Counted from the stretch's first letter, positions 15,885 to 25,415 are shown. The stretch is 64,000 nucleotides of DNA from Hymenobacter sublimis (GCF_023101345.1 NZ_CP095848.1:3312001-3376000), one strand, 5' to 3'. Numbers and translations are program-made. Notes: generated by a model not told the origin, from the sequence alone.

Positions 15885-16152
15885 TTCGGTACAACTTTCT
15901 TTCGACTACCTCCTCTGTGAATACCTAGTTTGCAACCACCTTGCCAAAAACGTGTAGACCCGGATAAAATTATGCAAAAACCTGTGCAGCTCGCTATACT
16001 ACCCGATTTGCTTCTGCCACGTCTGCTGCTAAACTCCTTCTGAATCACTGAATTTTGCCGGTTGCTTTTCGGGTCACACCCCGTAAAAGTCCTTTTACTA
16101 CCCTTCCTTCTATTTCCCAGTTAGGGTAGAAAGTTCTAAAAACAACTAACAA

Positions 16153-16182
16153 AAAAAGCCGCCCCAGTGGGAGCGGCTTTTT
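16153..16182 (-). terminator. Terminator of the second OmpA/glycine-zipper gene
   Basis: A 10-bp stem AAAAAGCCGC (16153-16162) paired with 16173-16182 and a short loop, 22 bases beyond the stop, with the T-run on the minus strand. Confidence 0.85.
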
Positions 16183-16203
16183 GCTGTGCAAAGCGGAAGA
16201 AGC

Positions 16204-16947
16204 TTACAGCGTGCCGTTTTCGGCAGCCTTCTTCATCTTTTCGTTGGCGTAGATGGCAATTTCAACGCGGCGGTTGGCCTGCTTGCCCTCAGCCGTGGTG
16301 TTATCGGCAATGGGCTGGCTAGAACCGTAGCCCTTGCTCGTGATGCGAGCAGCATCAACGCCTTGCTGCTGGGTGTAGTTGGCTACAGCCTGGGCCCGGC
16401 GCTCCGACAGGGGCTGGTTGATGGCATCCGAACCGGTGTTGTCGGTGTGGCCTTCTACCAGTACGTTGGTATCAGGGTATTTCTTCAGGACTTCGGCCAT
16501 TTTCTGGATTTCCGTCATGGAAGCCGCGCGCAGGTCGCTCTTGTTGGTATCAAACAGGATGCCCGAGTCGAAGGTGATTTTGATGCCTTCGCCTACACGC
16601 TCCACTTTAGCGTTCTGCATGTCACGCTGCAGTTCTTCGGCCTGCTTGTCCATGCGGCGGCCGATCAGGGCGCCACCAGTGCCGCCCACGGCCGCCCCGA
16701 TAATAGCGCCGGCCGCCGTACCCGACTTACCACCGATTACGCGGCCCAACACAGCTCCGGCTACTGCGCCAGCACCAGCGCCAATAGCACCGCCTTTCAC
16801 GGTACGGCTAGTACCGGTTTTGCGCGGACCCGTGCCGTTGGTGTCTGCTTCCGGAATGTTAGGGTTGCGGGTGTTGGTGCTAGCACAGGAGCTTACGAAG
16901 AGCACCAGAGCCATCAATAGGGTCAACAGTGAAGTGCGAGAAGTCAT
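16204..16947 (-). CDS. OmpA-family lipoprotein with glycine-zipper domain (paralogue 2)
   Basis: A 247-residue lipoprotein with lipobox VSSC (Cys21), an Asn/Thr-rich spacer, a glycine-zipper (about 52-105: GGAIGAGAGAVAGAVLGRVI, ALIGRRMDKQ) and an OmpA C-terminal peptidoglycan-binding domain (about 135-240: VLVEGHTDNTGSDAIN). Unlike paralogue 1 it is lipid-anchored. Paralogue 1 has a plain signal peptide. The two probably tether the outer membrane to peptidoglycan in different ways. A tandem duplication is inferred from the near-identical zipper and OmpA blocks. Confidence 0.92.
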   Translation of the reverse strand: MTSRTSLLTLLMALVLFVSSCASTNTRNPNIPEADTNGTGPRKTGTSRTVKGGAIGAGAGAVAGAVLGRVIGGKSGTAAGAIIGAAVGGTGGALIGRRMDKQAEELQRDMQNAKVERVGEGIKITFDSGILFDTNKSDLRAASMTEIQKMAEVLKKYPDTNVLVEGHTDNTGSDAINQPLSERRAQAVANYTQQQGVDAARITSKGYGSSQPIADNTTAEGKQANRRVEIAIYANEKMKKAAENGTL

Positions 16948-17085
16948 ATTCTTGGAACTTGAGTGAAGGGAAAGAGGCGGGTGAGTTGTTTGGGCCTTCT
17001 TACTACGGTTAAGGAAAAAATGTTCGGCAACTGTAGCGCAGCTTCAATGCTACCAGCAGCCAGGTAAGGCTTGATAAGCCGCAGC

Positions 17086-17130
17086 AAAAAGCCCGTTGAA
17101 TGCACCACTCGTGCGTTCAACGGGCTTTTT
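17086..17130 (-). terminator. Terminator of accD
   Basis: A 15-bp perfect stem AAAAAGCCCGTTGAA (17086-17100) paired with 17116-17130, beyond the accD stop. Confidence 0.85.
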
Positions 17131-17172
17131 CCAAAAAGCTTGCCGAAAATTATTCCGGCGGCGGGCCGCTCC

Positions 17173-18060
17173 TTATCGAACCAGCACAGCCTTCTCAGCA
17201 GCAGGCACTTCCGCAGGCTTAAGCATGGTCAGCAAATCGGTAAGCTTTTGCTTGAGCTCCTTGCGGTCCACAATAAAGTCGAGGAAGCCGTGCTCCAACA
17301 CAAACTCAGCGCTCTGGAATCCTTTGGGCAGGTCTTTGCCAATGGTTTCCTTGATAACACGGGGGCCAGCAAAGCCAATCAGGGCGCCGGGCTCGGCAAT
17401 GTTAAAGTCGCCGAGCATGGCGAACGAGGCCGTAACGCCGCCCGTGGTCGGGTCAGTCAGCAGGGAGATGTAGGGAATACCGGCCTCGGAGAGCAGGGCC
17501 AGTTTAGCCGAGGTTTTGGCCATCTGCATCAGGGAGTAGCCAGCCTCCATCATACGGGCGCCACCGGAGCGGGAAATCATCAGGAAAGGCAGGCGGTTCT
17601 GGCGGGCGTAGTCAATGGCGCGGGCAATTTTTTCGCCTACCACCGAGCCCATGGAACCCCCAATAAACTTGAAATCCATGGCGGCTACTACCAGGCCTAG
17701 GCCGTTGAGCTGGCCGTGGGCCGCGCGCACGGCGTCCTTGAGGCCGGTGTTTTTCTCGGTAGCAGCTACGCGCTGGGGGTAGGCTTTCGTGTCCACGAAA
17801 TTGAGCGGGTCAGCGGAACGCAGTTCGGCGTCCAGCTCCTGATACTCGTGGTTGTCGAAGAGGAAATCAAAGTACTCGGCCGCGTCAATCCGGTCGTGGT
17901 GATGGCAACTGCCGCAAGTAGAAAGCAGGCGCTTGTGCTCGGCCATGGTAGCCACGGTTTTGCACTCCGGACACTTATACCACAGGCCGTCGGGCGTCTC
18001 CTTCTTCTGTTCCGTGGGCGTGACGATGCCTTTTTCTTTGCGCTTAAACCAGGAAGACAT
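17173..18060 (-). CDS. accD: Acetyl-CoA carboxylase carboxyltransferase subunit beta
   Basis: A 295-residue subunit of the carboxyltransferase that transfers CO2 from biotin to acetyl-CoA for fatty-acid synthesis. The N-terminal zinc ribbon uses C30-x2-C33 and C49-x2-C52. The crotonase-like core carries [17 protein letters not shown] and [19 protein letters not shown] motifs (here [13 protein letters not shown]). Length is normal for the family. AccA is not in the window. A TAACTTG element on the minus strand near 18150 is a possible promoter. An octamer-repeat element lies upstream, between accD and fbaB. Confidence 0.97.
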   Translation of the reverse strand: MSSWFKRKEKGIVTPTEQKKETPDGLWYKCPECKTVATMAEHKRLLSTCGSCHHHDRIDAAEYFDFLFDNHEYQELDAELRSADPLNFVDTKAYPQRVAATEKNTGLKDAVRAAHGQLNGLGLVVAAMDFKFIGGSMGSVVGEKIARAIDYARQNRLPFLMISRSGGARMMEAGYSLMQMAKTSAKLALLSEAGIPYISLLTDPTTGGVTASFAMLGDFNIAEPGALIGFAGPRVIKETIGKDLPKGFQSAEFVLEHGFLDFIVDRKELKQKLTDLLTMLKPAEVPAAEKAVLVR

Positions 18061-18159
18061 AGGGGTTGGGATGCTTGGAATCGGTGAGAGAGGGGAAGGC
18101 CGGGGAGGGCAGCTACTACCGGGCTGAGGTTGCTTCCACGGTGCAAGTTAAGCCAGATG

Positions 18160-18245
18160 GTGAAATAGTGAATTTGTGAAGTGGCGAAATTGTGAAGTGA
18201 GGAGTGAGTGAAGCAGCAGACACTCAGTCACCATTTTACTTCTTA
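18160..18245. repeat. Intergenic octamer-periodic repeat with inverted right arm
   Basis: Seven consecutive 8-base units of the form GTGAANNN, with some decay, run from 18160 to 18215: GTGAAATA, GTGAATTT, GTGAAGTG, GCGAAATT, GTGAAGTG, AGGAGTGA, GTGAAGCA. The right flank (about 18218-18240), read on the minus strand, continues the pattern (GTAAAATG, GTGACTGA, GTGTCTGC), so the element is an inverted array that can fold back. It fills the gap between fbaB and accD and ends at the fbaB stop. Confidence 0.6.
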
Positions 18246-19295
18246 CGCCAGCGTGATGCTGTCGTCGAGGTACACATCCTGAATAGCGTGGAGCAGGGCC
18301 ACACCTTCGGCGAAGGGACGCTGGAAGGCTTTGCGGCCCGAAATCAGCCCTTGGCCACCGGCGCGCTTGTTGATGATGGCCGTTTTGATGGCTGCATCCC
18401 GGTCGCCGTTGCCCAGGCTTTCGCCCCCGGAGTTGATAAGGCCAATGCGGCCCATATAGCAGTTGGCTACCTGGTAGCGGGTCAGGTCGATGGGGTGGTC
18501 GGAGGCCAGCTGGCTGTACATGGCCGGATGGGTTTTGCCAAAGCCTAGGGTGCTGAAGCCACCGTTGTTTTCCGGTAGCTTCTGCTTGATGATGTCGGCC
18601 CCGATGGTAACGCCCAAGTGGTTGGCTTGGCCGGTAAGATCAGCGGCCACATGGAAATCTTTGTCCTTGGTTTTGAAGGCGTTATTACGGGTGTAGCACC
18701 AGAGCACCGTGGCCATGCCCAGCTCGTGGGCCCGCTCAAACGCCGCCGCTACCTCCTGAATCTGCCGGTTCGATTCTTCAGAGCCAAAGTACACGGTAGC
18801 ACCCACGGCCGTTGCGCCCAAATTCCAGGCTTTCTCCACCGAGCCAAACAGAATTTGGTCGTAGGTATTGGGATAGGTTAGCAGCTCGTTGTGGTTGATT
18901 TTCACCAGAAACGGAATCTTGTGGGCATAGCGGCGCGCTACTGTTCCGAAGGTGCCGAACGTAGTGGCCACAGCGTTACAGTCGCCTTCCAGAGCCAGCC
19001 GAATGATATTCTCGGGGTCGAAGTACATGGGGTTCGGTCCGAAGGAGGCGCCGGCGGTGTGCTCAATGCCTTGGTCGACGGGCAGAATGCTGAGGTAGCC
19101 GGTGCCCGCCAAACGGCCGTGGTTGTAGAGCTGACCCAAGCTGCGCAATACCTGAGGGCTGCGGCTAGATGGCACGAAGTAGTCATCCAGAAAATCGGGG
19201 CCGGGGCGGTGCAGTTGCTCCTTGGGTATGGTGTGGCACTGGTGTTCCAGTAGAGCTAGGGTTTCCGGGGCGAGGTCATCGAGGATAGAGGCCAT
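18243..19295 (-). CDS. fbaB: Class I fructose-bisphosphate aldolase (DhnA/FbaB type)
   Basis: A 350-residue aldolase, the same length as E. coli FbaB and alike along the whole protein: [75 protein letters not shown] and [11 protein letters not shown]. It cleaves fructose-1,6-bisphosphate through a lysine Schiff base, in glycolysis or gluconeogenesis. It lies upstream of accD on the same strand but is separated from it by the octamer repeat. The coding sequence of a divergent OmpA lipoprotein starts about 180 bases away. Confidence 0.96.
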   Translation of the reverse strand: MASILDDLAPETLALLEHQCHTIPKEQLHRPGPDFLDDYFVPSSRSPQVLRSLGQLYNHGRLAGTGYLSILPVDQGIEHTAGASFGPNPMYFDPENIIRLALEGDCNAVATTFGTFGTVARRYAHKIPFLVKINHNELLTYPNTYDQILFGSVEKAWNLGATAVGATVYFGSEESNRQIQEVAAAFERAHELGMATVLWCYTRNNAFKTKDKDFHVAADLTGQANHLGVTIGADIIKQKLPENNGGFSTLGFGKTHPAMYSQLASDHPIDLTRYQVANCYMGRIGLINSGGESLGNGDRDAAIKTAIINKRAGGQGLISGRKAFQRPFAEGVALLHAIQDVYLDDSITLA

Positions 19296-19472
19296 ACACA
19301 GAACGGGTTAGTTGCGAAAGGGCTGAGGGGGGCATACGGTAAATATAGCCAAGAGGCCACGCCGGCGGCCCCTAGTTTGGTAGAACTTCCGGCCCCGGGC
19401 CCGTACCTTGCCACCGGAATGCCTGGCCCCCGGCTCGCTTCCTTACCCTTCGCTCTACTTTGTTCTTTGTTC

Positions 19473-20480
19473 GTGAAAAGCTTTTCTACCCTCACGGTGG
19501 CCGCCCTGCTCGCCGCCGCTACCCTGCCCGGCTGCGTAGCCTCCAAGAAATACGACGATTTGAAAGCCCGCCAGACGGCCACTGAGCAGGCCAAAACCGA
19601 CCTGGAGCGCCAGCAGCGCCAAGCCGTGACGGAGCTAAAAAAGGCTTCCGATGAACTGGTCCAACTGCGCCTCGACACCCGCCGCCTCGTGGACGACTCC
19701 ACTGAAACCGGCCGCAACCTACGCCGCATGCAGCAGCTCAACACCCAGCTCACCGACTCCTACGACAAGCTGCTCAAGAACTCCGACCGCGCCATGGCCG
19801 ATAAGTCGGCCGACTACAACAAAGTAGCCAAGGACCTGGCCCGCCGCGAGGCCGAGCTGGGCGAGCTGGACACCAACCTGAAGAAAAGCCGCGCCGACAT
19901 CGACAAGCTCAACGCCGACCTGAAAGTGCGCGAAGCCCGACTAGCGGAGCTGCAAAAAGCCCTGGCTGAAAAAGACAAAGCCGTGGACGACCTCAAAGCC
20001 AGCGTAACGAACGCCCTGCGCGGCTTCCAGGGCACCGATTTGCAGGTGAAAATGAAGGACGGCAAAGTCTACGTGTCTCTTTCCGAGCAGTTGCTGTTCA
20101 AGTCCGGCTCCACGAAAGTGGACCCCAAAGGCCAGGAGGCCCTGAAGCAATTGGCTACCGTACTTCAAAACCAGCCCGACGTGAACGTGGTAGTAGAAGG
20201 CCACACCGATAACGTAGCCTTCAGCCGCCCCACCGCCGCCATGCAGGACAACTGGGATTTGAGCGTGCTGCGCGCCACCGAAATTGCCCGCTTGCTTACC
20301 ACGGGCGGGGTAGCGCCGGCCCGCGTCACGGCCTCGGGCCGCTCCCAATACGTGCCCGTGGCCCAGAACGACTCGCCCCAGAACAAGGCCCTGAACCGCC
20401 GCACTGAAATCATCCTGACGCCCAAGCTCAACGAACTGCTCAAGATTCTGGACAGCAATTCTACGGCAAGTGGGAAGTAA
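19473..20480 (+). CDS. OmpA-family lipoprotein with long coiled coil
   Basis: A 335-residue lipoprotein starting with GTG at 19473. This start gives a compact lipoprotein signal with lipobox LPGC (Cys21). Longer in-frame starts to 19377 lack this logic. A predicted coiled coil (about 28-195: repeated Lys/Glu/Leu heptads such as DLERQQRQAVTELKKASDEL) precedes an OmpA C-terminal domain (about 215-325: VVVEGHTDNVAF, LNRRTEIILTP). It probably bridges the outer membrane and peptidoglycan at a distance set by the coil. A TACTTTG element at 19456-19462 is a possible -7 box. Confidence 0.88.
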   Translation: MKSFSTLTVAALLAAATLPGCVASKKYDDLKARQTATEQAKTDLERQQRQAVTELKKASDELVQLRLDTRRLVDDSTETGRNLRRMQQLNTQLTDSYDKLLKNSDRAMADKSADYNKVAKDLARREAELGELDTNLKKSRADIDKLNADLKVREARLAELQKALAEKDKAVDDLKASVTNALRGFQGTDLQVKMKDGKVYVSLSEQLLFKSGSTKVDPKGQEALKQLATVLQNQPDVNVVVEGHTDNVAFSRPTAAMQDNWDLSVLRATEIARLLTTGGVAPARVTASGRSQYVPVAQNDSPQNKALNRRTEIILTPKLNELLKILDSNSTASGK

Positions 20481-20507
20481 GACGGCGCTTAACTATCTTG
20501 GAAACAA

Positions 20508-20535
20508 GATGTAGCGGCTTAATAGCCGCTACATC
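20508..20535 (+). terminator. Hairpin after the OmpA lipoprotein gene
   Basis: A 12-bp perfect stem GATGTAGCGGCT/AGCCGCTACATC with a TAAT loop, 27 bases beyond the stop. It has only a weak T-run, so it may act as an RNA-end stabiliser rather than an intrinsic terminator. Confidence 0.6.
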
Positions 20536-20606
20536 TACTTATATCGGGCCGTAATGCTTAGCTCCGACTACTACAACATACTCCTTTCATTCTTAACCTA
20601 TTTACC

Positions 20607-22034
20607 ATGCCCACTTCTTCGGTGTTCCGCCTGCTGATGGCACTTGGGGCCCTTTTATTAATTACTACTCCGTTATTCGCCACTCATAATCGGGGTGGTG
20701 AATTTTTTTATGAGCCTGTGAGTGGTTCTCCCGACCGATACCACATCACGGTAAAACTTTATGAAGGCGTTGGACCAGCGGGAACTAGCCACATTACACT
20801 AGTGTGTGGCCGCGGCGGCTGCTCAGATTTGCTACCGGGTAGCTTTATTGTTCCATTAACAGCAACTCGGAAGTTCACGTTAAACACTATTAGTTGCACC
20901 AGCCCCAGCGCCATACGGGCAGTTGTCTTTGAAACAGAAGTGCAGCTACCACCAGCGCGGTGGGTTTTGAACGTAAGTCAAGTAAATCGAACCGGTGGTA
21001 TAATGAATATTACTAACCCAATTGATCAGGGCGTGTATATCGAAGCGCTACTGGACAATTCGACGGGGCTGATTAACACTTCTCCTAAGTTTATTAATAC
21101 TGATTTTCCTACCCTACAAGGAAACCAAATGCAGCGCTACAGCTTTAGCTCTTTCGAGCCTGATGGCGATTCATTGGTGCATAAGCTAGTCACCCCTATG
21201 GATGGAGGAGGGTACCGCGCTGCTTTACCAGCTCTCCCCTGCGCTCAGCCAGTTGCGGGGTTTATGCCTTCTCCGTTCCAGCTCAACACCGCTACCGGCG
21301 AAGCTACTACCTCTCCTTTCTCACTGATAGTGGGCTCCTACGTTATAGCTGTAAAAGTGGAAGAGTATCGGCGTATCAACTCTACCTGGACGCTCATTGG
21401 GAGTATTACCCGCGACATTACGTACCTGGCAAATCCTGGTGGTAATACCAATCCTACTTTCACCTCTCTTCAGGTCGGAGCGGCTACCCAGCCGTTCGAA
21501 AAAGCCATCCGGGCAAATCCAGGGCAGACCATTTCTGTTACCCTGGATGCCAGTGACGCTGATGCTGGCCAGATGCTGAGTTTTAGCACCGCCGCTGCTA
21601 CCGTTGTGCCTGGCGTTTCACTTCAAACTGTGTCGGCTACCCAATCCCGCCTAACGTGGCAGGTTCCGGCCAACCTGCCGCTGGGCCGCTATTATCTGCC
21701 TGTTACCGTAACTGATAATGGATGCCCCCTCTTAGGCTCCGACAGCCGGACACTTACTTTCTTGGTTACCAGCCAAGTTTTATCTACCAAATTTGGTAAG
21801 CAACCTTTGTCGATTTTTGCCACCCCTACCCCATTCCGCGAGCAGGTGCAGTTCCAACTCGGCCAAGCCGGAACTCAAACGGTAAGCGTCCTGGATGGGC
21901 TGGGTCGCACGGTGGCTCAGCTGACTAGTAAGCCGGATGGCAGTGTGGTGTGGCAGCCAGCCGCCAGCCTTGCTCCCGGCATCTATGTAGCCCGCACTGC
22001 TGATGGGCGGCAGGTGCGGCTCCTGCGTGAGTAG
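20607..22034 (+). CDS. T9SS-exported surface protein with immunoglobulin-like region
   Basis: A 475-residue secreted protein. The signal peptide is followed by ATHNRGGEFFYEPVSGSPDR, an opening common in Bacteroidota surface and gliding-associated proteins. The middle is beta-rich, with an Ig/cadherin-like segment (about 290-385: VSLTLDASDADAGQ-like, then ITVTDNGCPLLGSDSRTLTF-like). The C-terminal 80 residues (from about LSIFATPTPFREQVQFQLGQ, ending PGIYVARTADGRQVRLLRE) form a type A T9SS sorting domain. It is likely anchored to or released from the cell surface. No enzymatic domain was seen. Confidence 0.85.
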   Translation: MPTSSVFRLLMALGALLLITTPLFATHNRGGEFFYEPVSGSPDRYHITVKLYEGVGPAGTSHITLVCGRGGCSDLLPGSFIVPLTATRKFTLNTISCTSPSAIRAVVFETEVQLPPARWVLNVSQVNRTGGIMNITNPIDQGVYIEALLDNSTGLINTSPKFINTDFPTLQGNQMQRYSFSSFEPDGDSLVHKLVTPMDGGGYRAALPALPCAQPVAGFMPSPFQLNTATGEATTSPFSLIVGSYVIAVKVEEYRRINSTWTLIGSITRDITYLANPGGNTNPTFTSLQVGAATQPFEKAIRANPGQTISVTLDASDADAGQMLSFSTAAATVVPGVSLQTVSATQSRLTWQVPANLPLGRYYLPVTVTDNGCPLLGSDSRTLTFLVTSQVLSTKFGKQPLSIFATPTPFREQVQFQLGQAGTQTVSVLDGLGRTVAQLTSKPDGSVVWQPAASLAPGIYVARTADGRQVRLLRE

Positions 22035-22057
22035 TGTTTGCTGGTTATCACGATACC

Positions 22058-22092
22058 AAACGGCCGGCTCTCCTAGAGGGAGCCGGCCGTTT
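22058..22092. terminator. Bidirectional terminator, T9SS protein / TonB receptor 1
   Basis: A 13-bp stem AAACGGCCGGCTC paired with 22080-22092 and a 9-nt loop, then TTCTT, between converging genes. Confidence 0.85.
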
Positions 22093-22114
22093 TTCTTCCG
22101 CACACTACAGCTGT

Positions 22115-24955
22115 TTAATTGGAAGTAGGCAGGTTCACGATAACGCGGGCGAAGTAGAAGCCGCCGTTGTAGCCGAATTGGTTGGGGTTGTAGATGGTGC
22201 GGCCCCGGTTGGTATTGTCGCGAGAGGAGTTGTAGGCTAAAGCGCCTACGGCCACGTTTTGCTCGTTATTCAGCACGTTCACGCGGTACTTATCCGGGTA
22301 GACATCGAAGAGGTTGCTGGCCCCTACCGTCAGGCCGATCTGGCGGGTCACTTGGGCGCTCAGCGTTAGGTCGGTTACCCATTTGGCCGAGAACGTCTGG
22401 TCGATGCTGGAGAACAGAAAGCCGTTGTTAGCACCGGGGTTATCCAGCCGGGCATCCTTGTACTGCACTGCCCCGAAGCGCACGGTGCGGGCTTCTACGC
22501 TGAAAATACCCAGGGCATAGCCGGCCGTAAGGTTGATTTTGCTGCGGGGCTGGGCGTTTTCGAGGCGGCCACGCTGCTGACGGTCGAATAAGGTGTTTTG
22601 CAGGCCGGTTTGGTCGGCATCAATGGTTGGGGAACTGTTGACTTTACGCACCTCGGTTTCATTGAAGTTAGCCGCCACCGTCAGGGTTAGGCGGCCGGGA
22701 CCCAGGTCGAGGCGCTGGTTGGCTACCACATCAATGCCCCGGGTACGGGTGTTCACGGCGTTGGCAAAGAACTGCACCTGGCTTACCGGCAGCGTTCCGA
22801 GAATGGCGGCCACCGTGGGGTTAGCGCGGCTAAACTGCGAGGACAGCACAATGCGGTCCTGAATGTCAATCTGGTAGGCATCCAGCGTGATAGTACCGGT
22901 TTTGAGGATGCGCGCCGTCAGGCCCAGGCTGTAGTTCTTCGACTTTTCCTGCTTCAGCGAGCCAATACCGAAGCCCTGCTGCCCCACGCCGCCAGCCGTA
23001 AAGCCGTTGCGCACAATAGGATTGTCGTTATTAACGGTCAGCACCTGGTTGGGAGCACCCTGCACGAATTGGGTGCTAGTGTTGGTAAAATAGCGCTGTT
23101 GCAACGACGGGGCCCGGAAGCCATTGCTGATTGCTCCGCGCACGGCCACATCGGGCAGAATGCTGTAGCGGGCGGCCAGCTTACCGCTCACGTTGTTGCC
23201 AAAATCGGAGTACCGCTCGGCCCTACCCGCTACGCTTACCAGCAACTTTTCCGTAATGTCACTTTCCAGATCCACGTAGCCGGCCGTATTGGTGCGGGAG
23301 CGGTTCAGGGCATCAGAGGGCTGGTAGCCAGGAAACACCTGGGCCCCGGCCGCCGCGAAGGTGGGCGGCGGACCCGGCGCAATTACGCGGCCGTAGTTTT
23401 CGTAGGAGCCTCGTTCACCGGCCTCAATCTGGTAGTTATCGTCGCGGTACTCGGCCCCGAAGGCTACGTTCAGGGTGCTCAGCACGGCTACGTTGGTGAA
23501 GCGGCGCGTGAAGTTTAGGTTGCTCGTGTTCTGGCGAAAGGCAATGGTGCCGGCGTAAAAATTCGTGGGGCTGATGCCCACCGGTAGGGAAGCGTTGAGC
23601 GTGTTGCTAATGTCGAAAGCCAGTTCGTTGCGGCCGTAGGTGTTGCTCAGGTCAATGTCGAACCCCAGGGCCCGTGCCCGCAGCCCCGCAATAATGGACT
23701 GGTCAATGATGGTGGTGTTGATGAAGGGTAGGAAACCGTTGGGGTACAGGGTGGCGTCGGTTTGGGTAACTTGGTTGGGCAGGCGGTAAAAGCCAGCGGC
23801 CTTGCCCGTGCGCCGCGACGCCCCAGCCGTTACGTAGGCCTCCAGCCCAACGGCGGGCACCAAGGTATAGCCAAAATTCAGGAAGCCCCCGTAGGTGCGA
23901 GCCTCCGACTGACCCAGGCGCAGGTTGCGCCGGTCGTAGCCGCGCTGGGCCACTAAGGCGTCGTCCTGGGCTTTTAGGTCACGGCGCAATTGTTCGGTGT
24001 TGGCGCTGGCGGGGAAGGTGCCGCTGTTGCCGCCTAAGTAAATCAACGGAGCCGTGTCTACGCCGCTACGGTTGGTGTAGCCCCGGTTGCTAAACTGCCC
24101 GCTCAAATCCAGGTACCCGCGCCCGTTCAGGCCCACGCCCACGTTGGCATCGGCTTGGTACAGGCGCCCGTCGCCCTCATAGGTCTGGCCCACGGTGCTG
24201 CTGGCCTGCACGCCGGTAGTGTCGTCCTTGAGCTGGATGTTGATAACGCCAGCAATGGCATCGGAGCCGTACTGAGCGGCGGCCCCGTCGCGCAGGACCT
24301 CAATGCGCTTGATGGATGCATTCGGGATTGTGTTGAGGTCAGTTCCTACCGAGCCGCGGCCCACGGTACCGTTGATGTTCACCAGGGCCGAAGAGTGGCG
24401 GCGTTTGCCATTCACCAGCACCAGCACCTGGTCGGGGCCCAACCCGCGCAGGGAGGCCGGGTCCACGTGGTCGGTGCCATCGGAAATTGCCTGCCTCGAC
24501 GACTGAAACGAGGGCGCGATGTAGGTCAGGATCTGCGAGACGTCGGTCTGGGCAAACACCTTGATTTCGCGGGCCGATATAACGTCGACGGGTGAGGTAG
24601 TCAGCACGTTGGAACGACCTTCAGTGGCGCGTGAGCCGGTTACGACTACCTCGTTCAAATCGGTGGCGGCATCCTGCAGGCGCACCTCCAGGATAGTGCG
24701 GCCATTGAGTGGAATCTGCTGGGTAGCCGAGCCTATGGCCGAGACAACCAAGGTAGCAGTAGGCGACACGGAAAGCTCGAAACGGCCGTTGCCATCGGTG
24801 CTGGTGCCGTTGTTGCTGCCGCGCTCCAGCACGGTTACGCCCGGCTGGCTCTGGCCGGCGGCATTGGTCACGCGCCCCGTAACGGTGACGTTCTGGGCTT
24901 GCGCCTGGCTTACTAGGGCAATAGCAACGGCGGGCAGGAGGAGAAGTCTCTTCAT
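22115..24955 (-). CDS. TonB-dependent outer-membrane receptor (paralogue 1)
   Basis: A 946-residue outer-membrane transporter. It has a signal peptide (1-20), a carboxypeptidase-regulatory-like beta-sandwich (about 22-95: VTVTGRVTNAAGQSQPGVTV), a TonB box/plug transition (NEVVVTGSRATEGRSN), a plug (about 115-230: LRGLGPDQVLVLVNGKRRH, GAAAQYGSDAIAGVINIQL) and a beta-barrel to the C-terminus. A linked SusD gene is absent, so glycan uptake of the SusCD type is not indicated. The plug motifs resemble the FepA/catecholate-like group, but the substrate is unknown. It is a paralogue of the neighbour at 25416 on the same strand. Confidence 0.93.
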   Translation of the reverse strand: MKRLLLLPAVAIALVSQAQAQNVTVTGRVTNAAGQSQPGVTVLERGSNNGTSTDGNGRFELSVSPTATLVVSAIGSATQQIPLNGRTILEVRLQDAATDLNEVVVTGSRATEGRSNVLTTSPVDVISAREIKVFAQTDVSQILTYIAPSFQSSRQAISDGTDHVDPASLRGLGPDQVLVLVNGKRRHSSALVNINGTVGRGSVGTDLNTIPNASIKRIEVLRDGAAAQYGSDAIAGVINIQLKDDTTGVQASSTVGQTYEGDGRLYQADANVGVGLNGRGYLDLSGQFSNRGYTNRSGVDTAPLIYLGGNSGTFPASANTEQLRRDLKAQDDALVAQRGYDRRNLRLGQSEARTYGGFLNFGYTLVPAVGLEAYVTAGASRRTGKAAGFYRLPNQVTQTDATLYPNGFLPFINTTIIDQSIIAGLRARALGFDIDLSNTYGRNELAFDISNTLNASLPVGISPTNFYAGTIAFRQNTSNLNFTRRFTNVAVLSTLNVAFGAEYRDDNYQIEAGERGSYENYGRVIAPGPPPTFAAAGAQVFPGYQPSDALNRSRTNTAGYVDLESDITEKLLVSVAGRAERYSDFGNNVSGKLAARYSILPDVAVRGAISNGFRAPSLQQRYFTNTSTQFVQGAPNQVLTVNNDNPIVRNGFTAGGVGQQGFGIGSLKQEKSKNYSLGLTARILKTGTITLDAYQIDIQDRIVLSSQFSRANPTVAAILGTLPVSQVQFFANAVNTRTRGIDVVANQRLDLGPGRLTLTVAANFNETEVRKVNSSPTIDADQTGLQNTLFDRQQRGRLENAQPRSKINLTAGYALGIFSVEARTVRFGAVQYKDARLDNPGANNGFLFSSIDQTFSAKWVTDLTLSAQVTRQIGLTVGASNLFDVYPDKYRVNVLNNEQNVAVGALAYNSSRDNTNRGRTIYNPNQFGYNGGFYFARVIVNLPTSN

Positions 24956-25197
24956 ACAATCTGAGGTAAGAGGCGTTAGGCAGTAGGTGACTTGCAGAAT
25001 CTCCCGGCGCAGCAGACTACAATTGAGTCAATATAATCATGGAATGGTAATACACAACACTAGAGTTGTTCAGCTCTGCAGGCAAGGGGCCGCCAACCCA
25101 ATTCTGTTGGGTTCAGCATCTTATATCCGTTGTTTCTGTTGAGCCTGCTCAATTAGCTATCAGACGCGGTAAATCTGCTCTTCCACGTCATAGCCAC

Positions 25198-25301
25198 TTG
25201 TCATTCTGAGGCGTACTTGCTGTCATTCCGAGCGAGGCGAGAAATCTGGGTTGTTCGTTAGCGGCTAGCTCAGATTCCTCGCTTCACTCGGAATGACAAG
25301 C
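25198..25301. repeat. REP-like inverted repeat
   Basis: The left arm begins TGTCATTCCGAGCGAGGCGA (25221-25248) and pairs with 25271-25298 with 3 mismatches in 28. An extra partial copy of the arm (TTGTCATTCTGAG) lies at 25199-25211. Palindromes of this type (TGTCATTCCGAG...) are dispersed in many bacterial genomes, including Bacteroidota, so this is likely a mobile REP family member. Confidence 0.6.
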
Positions 25302-25357
25302 AGCATTGTACAAGCTGGCTAGGTGTGGGCGTAGAGCAGACGAACTAGCCTAATAAC

Positions 25358-25398
25358 ACAGAAAAGCCGCTCAGAGCTTATCTGAGCGGCTTTTCTGT
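25358..25398 (-). terminator. Terminator of TonB receptor 2
   Basis: An 18-bp perfect stem ACAGAAAAGCCGCTCAGA (25358-25375) paired with 25381-25398 around GCTTA, 18 bases beyond the stop. Confidence 0.9.
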
Positions 25399-25415
25399 AA
25401 CAAGGCAATCAACGC

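Larger units (their letters stand above)
15826..16203. other. Intergenic region between OmpA paralogues
   Basis: No gene was seen. It contains the promoter box of the left gene (15877-15884) and the terminator of the right gene (16153-16182). The middle has no clear structure. Confidence 0.6.
24956..25415. other. Intergenic region between TonB receptor paralogues
   Basis: 460 bases without a gene. It contains a REP-like inverted repeat (25198-25301), the terminator of receptor 2 (25358-25398) and, near 25090-25115, a short hairpin (arms CCAACCC/GGGTT) in the leader of receptor 1. No known riboswitch was recognised. Confidence 0.6.

Noticed and set aside
18160..18245. CRISPR-like array
   Set aside because: Units are 8 bases with no unique spacers, so this is not a CRISPR.
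24956..25200. Possible cobalamin or other riboswitch in the leader of TonB receptor 1
   Set aside because: Only a short hairpin was seen; no conserved riboswitch core could be identified.
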